The notes below the pieces were generated by a model. That model was not told the origin of the DNA, ran no database searches, and worked only from the letters and a program-made list of their open reading frames with translations. A stretch of 64,000 nt of DNA from Ornithinimicrobium sp. F0845 (GTDB taxonomy: Bacteria; Actinomycetota; Actinomycetes; Actinomycetales; Dermatophilaceae): contig NZ_JALKAL010000004.1 in assembly GCF_023015765.1 (NCBI RefSeq), positions 62,001-126,000 of the forward strand. Reading direction: 5' to 3'. Shown here piece by piece: positions 1 through 10,262 of the stretch (within the stretch, counting starts at the first letter, position 1; every line of letters starts with the position of its first letter). Made by a program: the position numbers and the translations under genes.

Positions 1-638
1 ACGAGGCAGCAGTCACGCACCGTGAGTGGGCTGGACACCATCCGGGACGACAGGACGTCGTCGACGGTCAGGTCGTCCTGCACGAACGCCACCGGGTTCA
101 GCTTGGCCCACTGGCGCGCCGCGACGGCGACCTCGGCCAACTGCTCCCGGGTGGTGCCGAACTCGTGCATATGGCGTGCGGCCGCCAGGGCGTAGGATGA
201 CGCCGGCATGCGCGGACCGTAGGGGGCCTCCCAGGACCGGGTGAGCGCAGCTCCGGAGGCCACGAGCCCGCCGCCGTGGGAGCGCTGAGTGGAGCCGTAG
301 ACGATGAGCGCGACCTCGCACAGGCCGGCTTCGATCGCGGCGGCCGCGTGCCAGAGGTGTCCCACGAAGGAGGACCCGCCGGTGGCGGTCCCGTCGGCGA
401 ATCGAGGGCGGATGCCCAGGTACTCGGCGGTCGTGATAACCGGCTGGGCGAAGAAGGCTGAGTGGGTGAACAGCCCGTCGACGTCGCTCTTGCTGAGGCC
501 GGCGTCGGCGAGGGCGCGCACGGTGGCCTGGCCGATGAGGTCCAGCGAGGAGATCCCCGGACCCACCTCTCCCAGGCTCGACTCGGCGACCCCGACGATG
601 GCGGCGCGGCCCCGCAGCGAGCGTTCCGCGGCGCTCAT
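1..638 (-). CDS. Thiolase-like (SCP2/lipid-transfer type) protein, partial
   Basis: The first 212 residues are visible and the gene runs off the left edge, so the C-terminal half and stop are missing. The sequence reads as the N-terminal half of a thiolase fold (RAAIVGVAES, then TATGGSSFVGH at 84-94). Where true thiolases carry the nucleophilic Cys, this protein has Gly/Ser only. That is the situation in Ltp2-type proteins of actinobacterial steroid degradation, which act with a DUF35 partner as retro-aldolases. The ATG at 638 overlaps the stop of the upstream DUF35 gene (ATGA), so the two are translationally coupled and probably form a complex. Family is clear; thiolase versus aldolase activity is inference. 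Confidence 0.82.
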   Translation of the reverse strand, partial: MSAAERSLRGRAAIVGVAESSLGEVGPGISSLDLIGQATVRALADAGLSKSDVDGLFTHSAFFAQPVITTAEYLGIRPRFADGTATGGSSFVGHLWHAAAAIEAGLCEVALIVYGSTQRSHGGGLVASGAALTRSWEAPYGPRMPASSYALAAARHMHEFGTTREQLAEVAVAARQWAKLNPVAFVQDDLTVDDVLSSRMVSSPLTVRDCCL

Positions 639-1045
639 CGGCCGGCCTCCACGGCGAAGACGGGTAGGGGCGGCTCGGCCTCCGACGACCGGAACGAGAC
701 TGTCACTGAGTCATCGATGGCGACCGGACGGTCGTCACCAGTGGTGACGGTGCTCATCATCCGGAAGCCCTCGTCGAGGTCGATGAGCGCCACGGTGTAC
801 GGCTCCTTCCCTCGAGGGGCGATGACCGTGGCGGAGTAGACGGTCCCGCGACCGCCCGAGGGCAGCCAGTCCAGATCGTCACTCCCGCAGGAGGGACACA
901 GCACCCTGGGCGGGAACACCGCCTGCCGACAGCTCGCGCAGCTCTGGTAGGCGAGTACGCCCTCGGCGGCGTACCGATCGAACACGGTGCCAGGCGCCGT
1001 CTCCGGCGACAGTGACTCCACATCGGTGTGGACGTTGTCGGTCAC
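635..1045 (-). CDS. DUF35 / OB-fold Zn-ribbon acyl-CoA-associated protein
   Basis: This 136-residue protein has a rubredoxin-like zinc ribbon (CASC near 36-39 and CPSC near 50-53) followed by an OB-fold, the architecture of DUF35 proteins. Such proteins bind CoA thioesters and partner with thiolase-like enzymes, for example ChsH2 with Ltp2 in steroid side-chain degradation. Here it sits directly upstream of, and overlaps by 4 bases, a thiolase-like gene that lacks a Cys nucleophile, which supports a two-subunit enzyme. It is divergent from the CoA-transferase operon, and the shared intergenic region carries the GTATAC motif seen at two other promoters of the island. It has no enzymatic signature of its own. 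Confidence 0.85.
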   Translation of the reverse strand: MTDNVHTDVESLSPETAPGTVFDRYAAEGVLAYQSCASCRQAVFPPRVLCPSCGSDDLDWLPSGGRGTVYSATVIAPRGKEPYTVALIDLDEGFRMMSTVTTGDDRPVAIDDSVTVSFRSSEAEPPLPVFAVEAGR

Positions 1046-1093
1046 ACATCCTCCTCGGGTGCTGGACCAGCCGGGCTAGACTGATGCATTCAC

Positions 1094-1107
1094 TTTAGTA
1101 TACATTT
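1094..1107. promoter_or_regulatory. Candidate GntR operator TTTAGTATACATTT
   Basis: The site lies in the 112-base divergent intergenic region between the DUF35 gene and the CoA-transferase gene. The same 14 bases occur as an exact reverse complement at 15625-15638 upstream of the GntR gene, and the 9-base core GTATACATT recurs at 18129-18137. The surroundings are AT-rich in otherwise GC-rich DNA, as expected of a promoter. Binding by the GntR protein is inferred from the distribution. Confidence 0.55.
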
Positions 1108-1157
1108 AGAAATACAGTCGTCGTCAACACTGTGACTACCCGTCACTAGGAGCCAGG

Positions 1158-2366
1158 ATGCCCGACCCCTCTGCCGAAGTCGCCGAGCAGGCGCACCGCG
1201 TCGGACCGCTGGCCGGGGTGCGGGTGCTGGACCTGACGCGCGTGGTGATGGGGCCACTGTGCACCCAGCTCCTCGCCGACCAGGGGGCCGACGTCATACT
1301 CGTGGAGGCCACCGGCGGGGACACGAACCGGGTCATGGGGCCGGGTCCGCACCCCGAGCTGTCCGGGATCGCCCTGAACCTGCTGCGGAACAAGCGCTCC
1401 ATCGACGTGGATCTCAAGTCGCCGGACGGGGCAGCCGCCGTCCGGGCCCTTATCCCGACCTGCGACGTCGTCGTGAGCACCATGCGCCCCCAGGCCCTGG
1501 TCAAGCTCGGCCTCGACTACGAGACCGTGCGCCAACTCAAGCCGGACATCATCTACTGCCAGGCGCAGGGCTTCCCGCTGGCCAGTGACCGCGCGTCCGA
1601 GCCCGCGTATGACGACATCATCCAGGCGGCAAGCGGCGTGTCGGACGTGATGGAGCGCATCTACGGCCAGCCCGGCCTGATCCCCACGATCTTCGCCGAC
1701 AAGGTGTGCGGGTTGGTGATGGCCGAGGCCGTGACTGCGGCGCTCTTCCACCACGCCCGGACCGGTGAGGGCCAGCACATCGAGGTTCCCATGGTGCAGG
1801 CGATGAGCGCCTTCATGCTCGCCGAGCACGGGAGTGGGGCGATCGCCGAGCCACCGACCCCCGCGGCGGGTCAACCGGCCAGCGGCTACCCACGGATCCT
1901 GTCCAAGGAGCGCCGGCCGCACCGCACGAAGGACGGCTGGATCCACCTTTTCCCCTACTTGCCGAAGCACTACGTCGACCTGTTCACCGAGGCGGGTGTG
2001 GAAGGGGCGGCGGACGATCCGCGCTACATCGATCAGCGAGCGACGCTCGTCAACTCTGAGTCCCTCTACCGGGACATCCGGGCGATCTGCCCCTCGCGCA
2101 CGACGGAGGAGTGGCTGGATTACTGCCGCACCGCCGGGATCCCGGCCACCCGGGTCGCTACCATCCAGGACCTCGTGGACGAGCTCCCGCTCCAGCATCA
2201 CCCGGCCGTCGGCCGCTACCGGGTCACGCCGCACTTGGCGAACTTCAGTTTGACTCCGCCCACTGTCCGCCGGCCGGCACCCTTGATCGGCGAACACACC
2301 GAGGAGGTGCTGGACGAGGTCTCCACCTCGCCGCAAGCCTCTCAGCCAGCGACGCGACAGGAGTGA
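1158..2366 (+). CDS. CaiB/BaiF-type class III CoA-transferase
   Basis: This 402-residue protein moves CoA between carboxylic acids through an enzyme-bound aspartyl-CoA/anhydride mechanism. It has the N-terminal LAGVRVLDLTRVVMGP signature, the Asp expected as catalytic residue at 181 (FADKVCGL), and the GEGQHIEVPM segment typical of the family. Length is normal. It starts a plus-strand operon that continues 2 bases later with two acyl-CoA dehydrogenase genes and an enoyl-CoA hydratase gene, so it likely activates the acid that these enzymes oxidise. The AGGAGCC ribosome site is well placed. The acid substrate cannot be read from the sequence. Confidence 0.92.
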   Translation: MPDPSAEVAEQAHRVGPLAGVRVLDLTRVVMGPLCTQLLADQGADVILVEATGGDTNRVMGPGPHPELSGIALNLLRNKRSIDVDLKSPDGAAAVRALIPTCDVVVSTMRPQALVKLGLDYETVRQLKPDIIYCQAQGFPLASDRASEPAYDDIIQAASGVSDVMERIYGQPGLIPTIFADKVCGLVMAEAVTAALFHHARTGEGQHIEVPMVQAMSAFMLAEHGSGAIAEPPTPAAGQPASGYPRILSKERRPHRTKDGWIHLFPYLPKHYVDLFTEAGVEGAADDPRYIDQRATLVNSESLYRDIRAICPSRTTEEWLDYCRTAGIPATRVATIQDLVDELPLQHHPAVGRYRVTPHLANFSLTPPTVRRPAPLIGEHTEEVLDEVSTSPQASQPATRQE

Positions 2367-2368
2367 TC

Positions 2369-3499
2369 ATGCACCTCGACGCCACCGACCTGAGCGAGTC
2401 CGAACTCCGGCTCCAGCAGGAGGTCAGGGAGTTCCTCGCCGAACGGCTCCCACCAGGGTCGTATGACGTGGGGCTGGGGATGACCGGCGCCTCCGACCCC
2501 GAGTTCTCCCGGGATCTGGGGGCACGCGGATGGCTGGGGATGTCGCTTCCACCGGAGTACGGCGGGGGTGGGCGCAGCGCCGTCGAGCGCCTGGTGGTCG
2601 TCGAGGAGCTGCTCGCGGTCGGCGCGCCGGTGGCCTACCACTGGATCGGTGACCGACAGTCGGGGCCGAACATCGCGGCCAACGGCACGGAGGAGCAGAA
2701 GCGGGCCCTGCTCCCGGGGATCGCCAGCGGGGAGCTCTCCTTCTCCATCGGCATGTCCGAGCCCGATTCCGGCTCGGACCTGGCCAGCCTGCGCACCCGT
2801 GCCGAGCGCGTTCCCGGGGGATGGCGCGTCAACGGGACCAAGATCTGGACGACGGGAGCCGCGCAGGCCACGCACATCCTCGCCCTGTTCCGCACCTCCG
2901 ACGACCGGCACCACGGGCTTACTCAGTTCATCGTCGAGCGTGACCTGGAAGGGCTGACCGTGTCCCCTATCCCGTTCATCGACGGGACGCGGGAGTTCTG
3001 CGAGCTGGCGTTCGAGGACGTCTTCATCCCGGACGAAATGGTGCTGGGCGAGGTCGGCGCCGGGTGGGGGCAGAACACGGCCGAGCTCGCGCTCGAACGA
3101 GGTGGAGTGGACCGCTGGATGTCCATGATGCCGGTGCTCGACCACTGGGCGCGCGGCGGCTGGGGTCAGCTCGGGGCGGCCGCCACGGCGGACGCCGGTG
3201 AGATCGCGGCGCGATGCTGGGCCTTCCGCGGGGTTTCTCTTGCCATCGCTCGCATGGTCGACGCGGGCAAGTCGCCGTCCATCGAGGCCGCACTGGCCAA
3301 GGAGATGGCGACCCGGTTCGAGCAGGACTGCGTGGAGATCGTCACGCGTCACTACGGGCGAACCCCAGACCTGACCAGCGACGACCCATACGAGTCGGTC
3401 CTGGCCCGCGCCATCCTCGTCTCCCCGTCGTGGTCCATCCGGGGCGGGACGGTCGAGATCCTCCGCAACATCGTCAGCAAAGGACTGGCCCGAGCATGA
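2369..3499 (+). CDS. Acyl-CoA dehydrogenase, FAD-binding subunit
   Basis: Residues 1-376 show the three-part acyl-CoA dehydrogenase fold, with the flavin-contacting SEPDSGSDLASL segment and the NGTKIWTTGA strand. I chose the ATG at 2369, 2 bases after the CoA-transferase stop and preceded by ACAGGAG; the open frame continues upstream without a better start. The stop overlaps the next dehydrogenase gene by 4 bases (ATGA). Actinobacteria often encode heteromeric acyl-CoA dehydrogenases as such adjacent pairs (for example the FadE28/FadE29 type), where one subunit binds FAD and both shape the active site. This one looks like the FAD-binding member. Substrate unknown. Confidence 0.9.
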   Translation: MHLDATDLSESELRLQQEVREFLAERLPPGSYDVGLGMTGASDPEFSRDLGARGWLGMSLPPEYGGGGRSAVERLVVVEELLAVGAPVAYHWIGDRQSGPNIAANGTEEQKRALLPGIASGELSFSIGMSEPDSGSDLASLRTRAERVPGGWRVNGTKIWTTGAAQATHILALFRTSDDRHHGLTQFIVERDLEGLTVSPIPFIDGTREFCELAFEDVFIPDEMVLGEVGAGWGQNTAELALERGGVDRWMSMMPVLDHWARGGWGQLGAAATADAGEIAARCWAFRGVSLAIARMVDAGKSPSIEAALAKEMATRFEQDCVEIVTRHYGRTPDLTSDDPYESVLARAILVSPSWSIRGGTVEILRNIVSKGLARA

Positions 3500-4551
3500 C
3501 TTCTCAGGACGTCGACCCCAGTTTCGCGCCGCTGATGGCGCAGTTCTTCCGCGAGCAGTCCCCGCCCGAGCGGGTCTCCGCCGCTGAGCAGCAGGACCTC
3601 GACGAGTCGCTGTGGGCACAGGTGACCGAGATGGGCCTGCCGCTGATCGGTATCGACGAGACCCTCGGCGGCTCAGGCGGAAGCCTCGCCGAGTTGCTCG
3701 TCGTCCTTGAGGCCGCGGGCCGCGCCAGCGCCCCGGTCCCGCTCGCCGAGACCGCCACGGCGTCCTGGGCGCTGGCGCACACGGGTGCCCACGTCTCCGG
3801 GGATCTGCTCACCGTGGCGCCAGGCGACCCACGCGACACGCTCACGGTCACCGACGGGGTCGCGACCGGTGTCGTGCACGGCGTGCCATGGGCCCGCGTG
3901 GCGACACACACGGTGACAGTGGTCGCGAGCGGCCAAGGCCCGGTGCTGGTGGCGATCCCTCTGGCGTCCGCCACCGTGCGCGCGGGCTATGACCTCGCGC
4001 GGCAGCCGAAGGACATGGTCAGCATCGACGCCGTCCCGGTGGCGGTGTCGCCCTGGCCTGGGACACCGAACGAGCTGACGGCCCGGCTCACGCTGCTGCG
4101 GGGCGCGCTGATGGCCGGTGCGCTCGAGGAGGTCGCCGACCTCACGCGGCAGTATGTCAGCGAGCGCGTCCAGTTCGGTCGCCCGGTCGGGCGGTTCCAG
4201 GCCGTCCAAGAACATGTCGTCCGCCTCGAGCAGCAGGCAACGCTCGCGCTGCTGGCCGTCAACCGCGCAGCCGCCGCGGCCGAGGTCAACCCCTCGGCCC
4301 TCGAGGTGAAGCTGATGAAGCTCGCCACGAATGAGGGCGCGCGGCTCGCCGTCCGGGCCGCGCACCAGGCCCACGGGGCCATCGGGATGACCCAGGAGTA
4401 CCGGTTGCAGCTGCTCACACGCCGTCTGAACAGCTGGCTCGGCGAGGCCGGCACGAGCAGCACTCTCGCCTCCGAGATCGGGGCGGTGGCCACCGAGCGC
4501 GGGATCGCGCCATTGATCACCTCCAGCGCCGGAACGATGGAGCAGGCATGA
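3496..4551 (+). CDS. Acyl-CoA dehydrogenase, second (short) subunit
   Basis: This 351-residue protein keeps the N-terminal helical domain and the C-terminal domain (YVSERVQFGRPVGRFQAVQE and QAHGAIGMTQEYRLQL), but its middle domain is degenerate and lacks the usual SEP-x-GSD flavin segment. That is the pattern of the non-FAD-binding partner in heteromeric actinobacterial dehydrogenases. The ATG at 3496 overlaps the stop of the preceding subunit (ATGA), and its own stop overlaps the following crotonase gene in the same way. The pair probably makes one alpha/beta enzyme that desaturates the acyl-CoA produced by the upstream CoA-transferase. Confidence 0.87.
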   Translation: MTSQDVDPSFAPLMAQFFREQSPPERVSAAEQQDLDESLWAQVTEMGLPLIGIDETLGGSGGSLAELLVVLEAAGRASAPVPLAETATASWALAHTGAHVSGDLLTVAPGDPRDTLTVTDGVATGVVHGVPWARVATHTVTVVASGQGPVLVAIPLASATVRAGYDLARQPKDMVSIDAVPVAVSPWPGTPNELTARLTLLRGALMAGALEEVADLTRQYVSERVQFGRPVGRFQAVQEHVVRLEQQATLALLAVNRAAAAAEVNPSALEVKLMKLATNEGARLAVRAAHQAHGAIGMTQEYRLQLLTRRLNSWLGEAGTSSTLASEIGAVATERGIAPLITSSAGTMEQA

Positions 4552-5312
4552 GTGACGACGTCCTCGTCGAGCACCACGACCACGTCGCGCTCGTCAGCAT
4601 CAACCGACCGCCGGCCAACTACTTCAACTTCCCGCTGATCGCCGAGCTGGCCGCGACCTTTACCGAGCTCGCCGACGGCGGCGCCAGGGCGATCGTGCTC
4701 GCCGCGGAGGGCAAGCACTTCTGCGCCGGGGCGGACTTCGCCCAGGGTGAGATGACACAGGACCGCTCCGCGACCTCGGCGAAGCTCTACCGGGAGGCGA
4801 TCAAGCTCTTCCGCGTCCCCGTCCCAGTAGTCGCCGCCGTGCAGGGGTCCGCCGTCGGTGGTGGCCTCGGGCTGGCGTGCGCGGCGGACTTCCGGGTGGC
4901 CTCCTCGGCGTCGCGCTTCCACGCCAACTTCTCGATGCTCGGCTTCCACCAGGGCTTCGCTCTCAGCGAGTCGCTCCCGGCGATCGTGGGTCAGCAGCAC
5001 GCCCTGGACATGCTTTACACGAGTCGCCGCCTCGACGGGGTCGCCGCGCACCGCATCGGGCTGGCGGACCGACTTGTCGAGCCCGGGCAGGAACGGACCG
5101 GCGCCCTGGACTACGCGCACGAGATCGCCAGGGCGGCTCCCCTCGCGGTGCGGTCCATGAAGGCCACCCTCCGCGGCGGGCTCGCCGACCGGGTCGAGTC
5201 GGTTCTGGACCGAGAGCTGAGCGAGCAGGACTGGTTGTGGCAGACGGAGGACAGCAAGGCGGCCATCGAGGCCAACCTCCGCCGGGAGCAGCCGACCTTC
5301 CACGGGCGCTGA
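4548..5312 (+). CDS. Enoyl-CoA hydratase/isomerase family protein
   Basis: This 254-residue crotonase-fold protein would hydrate the enoyl-CoA made by the preceding dehydrogenase pair. The two oxyanion-hole segments are visible: HFCAGADF at about 62-69 and QGSAVGGGLGLACAADF around 100-116. The start overlaps the upstream stop by 4 bases, so this is the last gene of the four-gene operon CoA-transferase, dehydrogenase alpha, dehydrogenase beta, hydratase. It faces a convergent flavoprotein gene 28 bases downstream, and I see no strong terminator between them. Crotonases vary widely in reaction, so hydration is the likely but not certain activity. Confidence 0.88.
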   Translation: MSDDVLVEHHDHVALVSINRPPANYFNFPLIAELAATFTELADGGARAIVLAAEGKHFCAGADFAQGEMTQDRSATSAKLYREAIKLFRVPVPVVAAVQGSAVGGGLGLACAADFRVASSASRFHANFSMLGFHQGFALSESLPAIVGQQHALDMLYTSRRLDGVAAHRIGLADRLVEPGQERTGALDYAHEIARAAPLAVRSMKATLRGGLADRVESVLDRELSEQDWLWQTEDSKAAIEANLRREQPTFHGR

Positions 5313-5340
5313 CGCCGGGAGCTCGCCTCCGCCGTCTCGA

Positions 5341-7260
<1,920 letters not shown>

Positions 7261-7264
<4 letters not shown>

Positions 7265-8064
7265 CCCTGCACCCACTCCCCCGTGAACGCCGGTGTCGTC
7301 TTCTCCGCGAACGCCTCGCGGGCGGTACGCGCGTCGGCGGTGGCGTAGTTCACGGCCTGCGCCCGCACCTCGGCGGCGAGGGCGGCATCGAAGGTGGACA
7401 GCGTCCCCTCGTTGAGCAGCGCCTTGTTGAGCGCCTGCGCGATGGGCGGCCCGTCGGCGAGCCGGCCCGCGAGGTCGGCGACGGCGGTGTCAAGCTCCTG
7501 CGGCGCACAGACCGTGGTGACCAGACCCAGCTCCCTGGCCTCCTCCGCCGAGACGAAGTCGCCCAGCAGCGCGAGACGCTTGGCCTGCTGCAGACCGACC
7601 AGGTGCGGCAGCAGCCACGACCCGCCGAAGTCCACGGACAACCCGCGGCGCACGAAGATCTCCGAGAACCGGGACCGGTCCGAGGCGACGACGAAGTCGC
7701 AGCACAGCGCGAGGTTCCACCCTGCGCCGACCGCCGCGCCGTCAACGCGGGCGATGACAGGCTTGGGGAAGCCGAACAGCGCCGCGGCCGTCCTGGCGAT
7801 TCTGCTGACCCGGGTGACCGGGTGGCCCACCGGCGCGGACGAGATGTCCGCGCCGGCGCAGAACGCATCTCCGGCCCCGGTGAGGACAACGACCCTCACG
7901 GCGGGATCGACCTCGGCGGTGCGCAGGATGTCGAAGAGCACGTCCCAGGACGCCGGATCCATGGCGTTCTTCCGCTCCGGCCGGTTCAGGGTGATCGTCA
8001 GGACCCGCCCCGACTCCCGCGCGAGCACGCTGCCCTCGCCCCAGGTCTGATAGTCGGCACCCAT
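7261..8064 (-). CDS. Enoyl-CoA hydratase/isomerase family protein
   Basis: This 267-residue crotonase-fold protein has FCAGADISS and DGAAVGAGWNLALCCDFVVAS forming the oxyanion hole. In RRGLSVDFGGSWLLPHLVG the position that often carries the first catalytic Glu reads Asp/Phe, so an isomerase or ring-cleaving hydrolase is as possible as a hydratase. The gene follows a dehydrogenase gene with abutting ends (stop at 8065 next to ATG at 8064) and overlaps the next crotonase by 4 bases. Two adjacent divergent crotonases suggest sequential steps rather than redundancy. Confidence 0.87.
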
Positions 8065-9105
8065 CTAGTCGTCCTCCTCGTTGTATGCCGCCCGCTGGGC
8101 GGACTCCACGGCGTCGAGACCTGCTGCGCGGGCGACCTGGTAGCGGCCCCCGTGAGCCTGCTCCAGCGCCTTGCCCCTCTTGAGCCACAGCTGCAGGTCG
8201 TGCTCGAAGGTGAAGCCGATGCCTCCGTGGACCTGCAACGCCACCTTGTTGGCGACGAACTCCGCCTCCACGGCGCAGATCCTGGCCAGTCGTGCGGAGG
8301 CGAGGTACTCCGGGTCCGCGGCCGCGACCCGCCAGGTCGCGGCTCGGGCGGCCGTGGTGGCCAGCTCCACCTTGGAGTACGCGTCGGCCAGCAGGTGCTT
8401 GACGCCCTGGAACGATCCGATGAGCCTGCCGAACTGCTGGCGTTCCTTGGCGTAGGCGACCGTGGCGCTCACCAGGTGGTTCGCGATGCCGTTGAGCACG
8501 ACCGCCGAGCCCACCAGCTCCCGGGCGACCACCTGGTCGCGCAATTCTGCGGATGCAGGGAGAAGCTCTCCCTGCGTCCGGGGCGTGACCTGGAACATCC
8601 GTCGGGACGGGTCCTCGACGTGCACCCTCTCGAGGTCGACCTCGCCGGCCTCGTGGACCCAGAGCTCACCGTCCCGGGCCAGCACGATCAGGTCGCTCAC
8701 GTGTGCGTCGGGCACCAGTCCGCCCTCGGACAGGGCGACCGTGACCCGGGACTCGCCGGAGGCGATGGCCGGGAGCCAGCGGCGCCGCTGATCCTCGCTG
8801 CCGCAGGCGCCGATCGCGAACGGACCCACGAAGACCGCCTCGAGGAGGGCGTCGGGCACGGCCTGCCGCCCCGCCTCCTCCAGCACGGGCAGTAGGTCGC
8901 ACTCGCTCCCCCCGATCCCGTCATACTCGTCCGGGACCAGGATCGCGGGAGCTCCGAGATCGGCCAACCCGCGCCACAACGCCGGGTCGCGACCCGAGTC
9001 GTCCGTCCACGACAGTCGCTGCGCACCCGGTGCGCAGCGCTTGGCGAACAGGTCCGCGGCCGACTCGCCGAAGGCATGCTGCTCTGGGGAGAAGGCGTAC
9101 CTCAT
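8065..9105 (-). CDS. Acyl-CoA dehydrogenase, short partner subunit
   Basis: This 346-residue protein has the C-terminal dehydrogenase signature QVHGGIGFTFEHDLQLWLKR and the YAKERQQFGRLIGSFQGVKH segment, but a weak middle domain in place of the flavin strand. Its ATG at 9105 overlaps the stop of the upstream full-length dehydrogenase (ATGA). The arrangement mirrors the plus-strand pair at 2.4-4.6 kb, so the island carries two probable heteromeric dehydrogenases. The upstream open frame is an extension without a ribosome site. It likely forms the beta subunit with the 9102-10262 product. Confidence 0.88.
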   Translation of the reverse strand: MRYAFSPEQHAFGESAADLFAKRCAPGAQRLSWTDDSGRDPALWRGLADLGAPAILVPDEYDGIGGSECDLLPVLEEAGRQAVPDALLEAVFVGPFAIGACGSEDQRRRWLPAIASGESRVTVALSEGGLVPDAHVSDLIVLARDGELWVHEAGEVDLERVHVEDPSRRMFQVTPRTQGELLPASAELRDQVVARELVGSAVVLNGIANHLVSATVAYAKERQQFGRLIGSFQGVKHLLADAYSKVELATTAARAATWRVAAADPEYLASARLARICAVEAEFVANKVALQVHGGIGFTFEHDLQLWLKRGKALEQAHGGRYQVARAAGLDAVESAQRAAYNEEDD

Positions 9106-10262
9106 GGTCGGGGCTCCCTCGGCAGTCCGAGCGCGGTCTCGCTGATGATGTTCTTCTGGATCTCGGTGGTCCCCGCGTAGATCTCTCCGGCCCGGGCGTG
9201 CCAGTACTCTCGCTGCGTTGAGGGCAACGGCGCCTCGGGGGGACCGGTGGGGATCTGCTCGGCCCGCGCGCCCAGGATGTTGCGCTCCTCCTCCACGATC
9301 CCGGTGAGGATCTCCGAGAGCCGCAGTTTCAAGATGCTGGGCAGGGCACCCTCGTCGCGGCCCCGGGACATGATGTCGGTCAGCTCGTAGGTGGCCTGCT
9401 CGTAGGCGAAGGCCCAGGCGCGGTGGGACCCGAGGCGCTCGAGGGACCCGGTGTCCGGGTCGGCCCCCACGCGCCGGGCGATCTCGTCGACGGTGTGGAG
9501 CATCCTGGTGTGCGTGCCCCGGCCCATGCCCCGCTCGAGCTTCAGCGACGTCTGGGCGATCCGCCACCCCTCGTTGAGCGGGCCGACGACATTGGCCAGG
9601 GGGACGGCCGCCTCGGTGAGGAACACCTCGGCGAAGCCCGCGTGCCCGTGGAGCTGTCGCAGCGGGCGGACCTCGACACCCTCGGTGTCCAGGTCGAGGA
9701 TGACGAAGCTGATGCCGCGGTGCTTGGGCGCGTCGCGGTCGGTCCGGACGAGCGCGAACATCTTGGTGGCGATCACACCGAAGGACGTCCAAGTCTTCTG
9801 CCCATTGAGGACGAGTTGGTCGCCCTCAATCCTGCCCGTCGTGCGGAGCCCGGCCAGGTCGCTGCCGGCGTCCGGCTCGGAGAAGCCCTGGCACCAGATG
9901 TCGGAGTTGTCGAGAATGCCGGGGAGCCAGGCTTCCTGCTGCGCCGGCGTCCCGTGTGCCATGACGGTCGGCCCGCCGTGGAGCAGACCCATCTTGTTGA
10001 CCCGCTCCGGCAGATTCAGCCGGGCATACTCCTCGTCATAGATGAGCTGGTGCCAGTGGTCCAGCCCGAGCCCGCCGAACTCCTTCGGCCACCCGGGCGC
10101 GGAGTAGCCAGCGGCGAAGAGTCTGGCCTCCCACTCGAGGTGCTGCGCGAGTCCCTCTTCGGTGTAATAGGGCTGGAACCGACCCGTGGGCTGGTTGCTC
10201 TCGAGCCAGGCACGGACCTCGGCCCGGAATGCGAGCAGGTCGTCGCTGAACGTGAGGTCCAT
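9102..10262 (-). CDS. Acyl-CoA dehydrogenase, FAD-binding subunit
   Basis: This 386-residue acyl-CoA dehydrogenase has the complete middle domain: QGFSEPDAGSDLAGL at about 130-145 and NGQKTWTSFG after it. The C-terminal end carries YAGTTEIQKNIISE, the usual FAD-contact segment. The start at 10262 overlaps the TctA stop (TAATG), so it is translated within the same operon as the transporter. Together with the short 8065-9105 subunit it probably forms a heteromeric enzyme. Its location right after tctCBA suggests that the imported acid, once activated, is oxidised here. Confidence 0.9.
   Translation of the reverse strand: MDLTFSDDLLAFRAEVRAWLESNQPTGRFQPYYTEEGLAQHLEWEARLFAAGYSAPGWPKEFGGLGLDHWHQLIYDEEYARLNLPERVNKMGLLHGGPTVMAHGTPAQQEAWLPGILDNSDIWCQGFSEPDAGSDLAGLRTTGRIEGDQLVLNGQKTWTSFGVIATKMFALVRTDRDAPKHRGISFVILDLDTEGVEVRPLRQLHGHAGFAEVFLTEAAVPLANVVGPLNEGWRIAQTSLKLERGMGRGTHTRMLHTVDEIARRVGADPDTGSLERLGSHRAWAFAYEQATYELTDIMSRGRDEGALPSILKLRLSEILTGIVEEERNILGARAEQIPTGPPEAPLPSTQREYWHARAGEIYAGTTEIQKNIISETALGLPREPRP

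Noticed and set aside
1146-2336. Long open frame antisense to the CoA-transferase gene
   Set aside because: It mirrors the codon pattern of the plus-strand gene, has an Arg/Gly/His-rich low-complexity translation, no ribosome site and no recognisable domain. High GC content makes such shadow frames common throughout the window.
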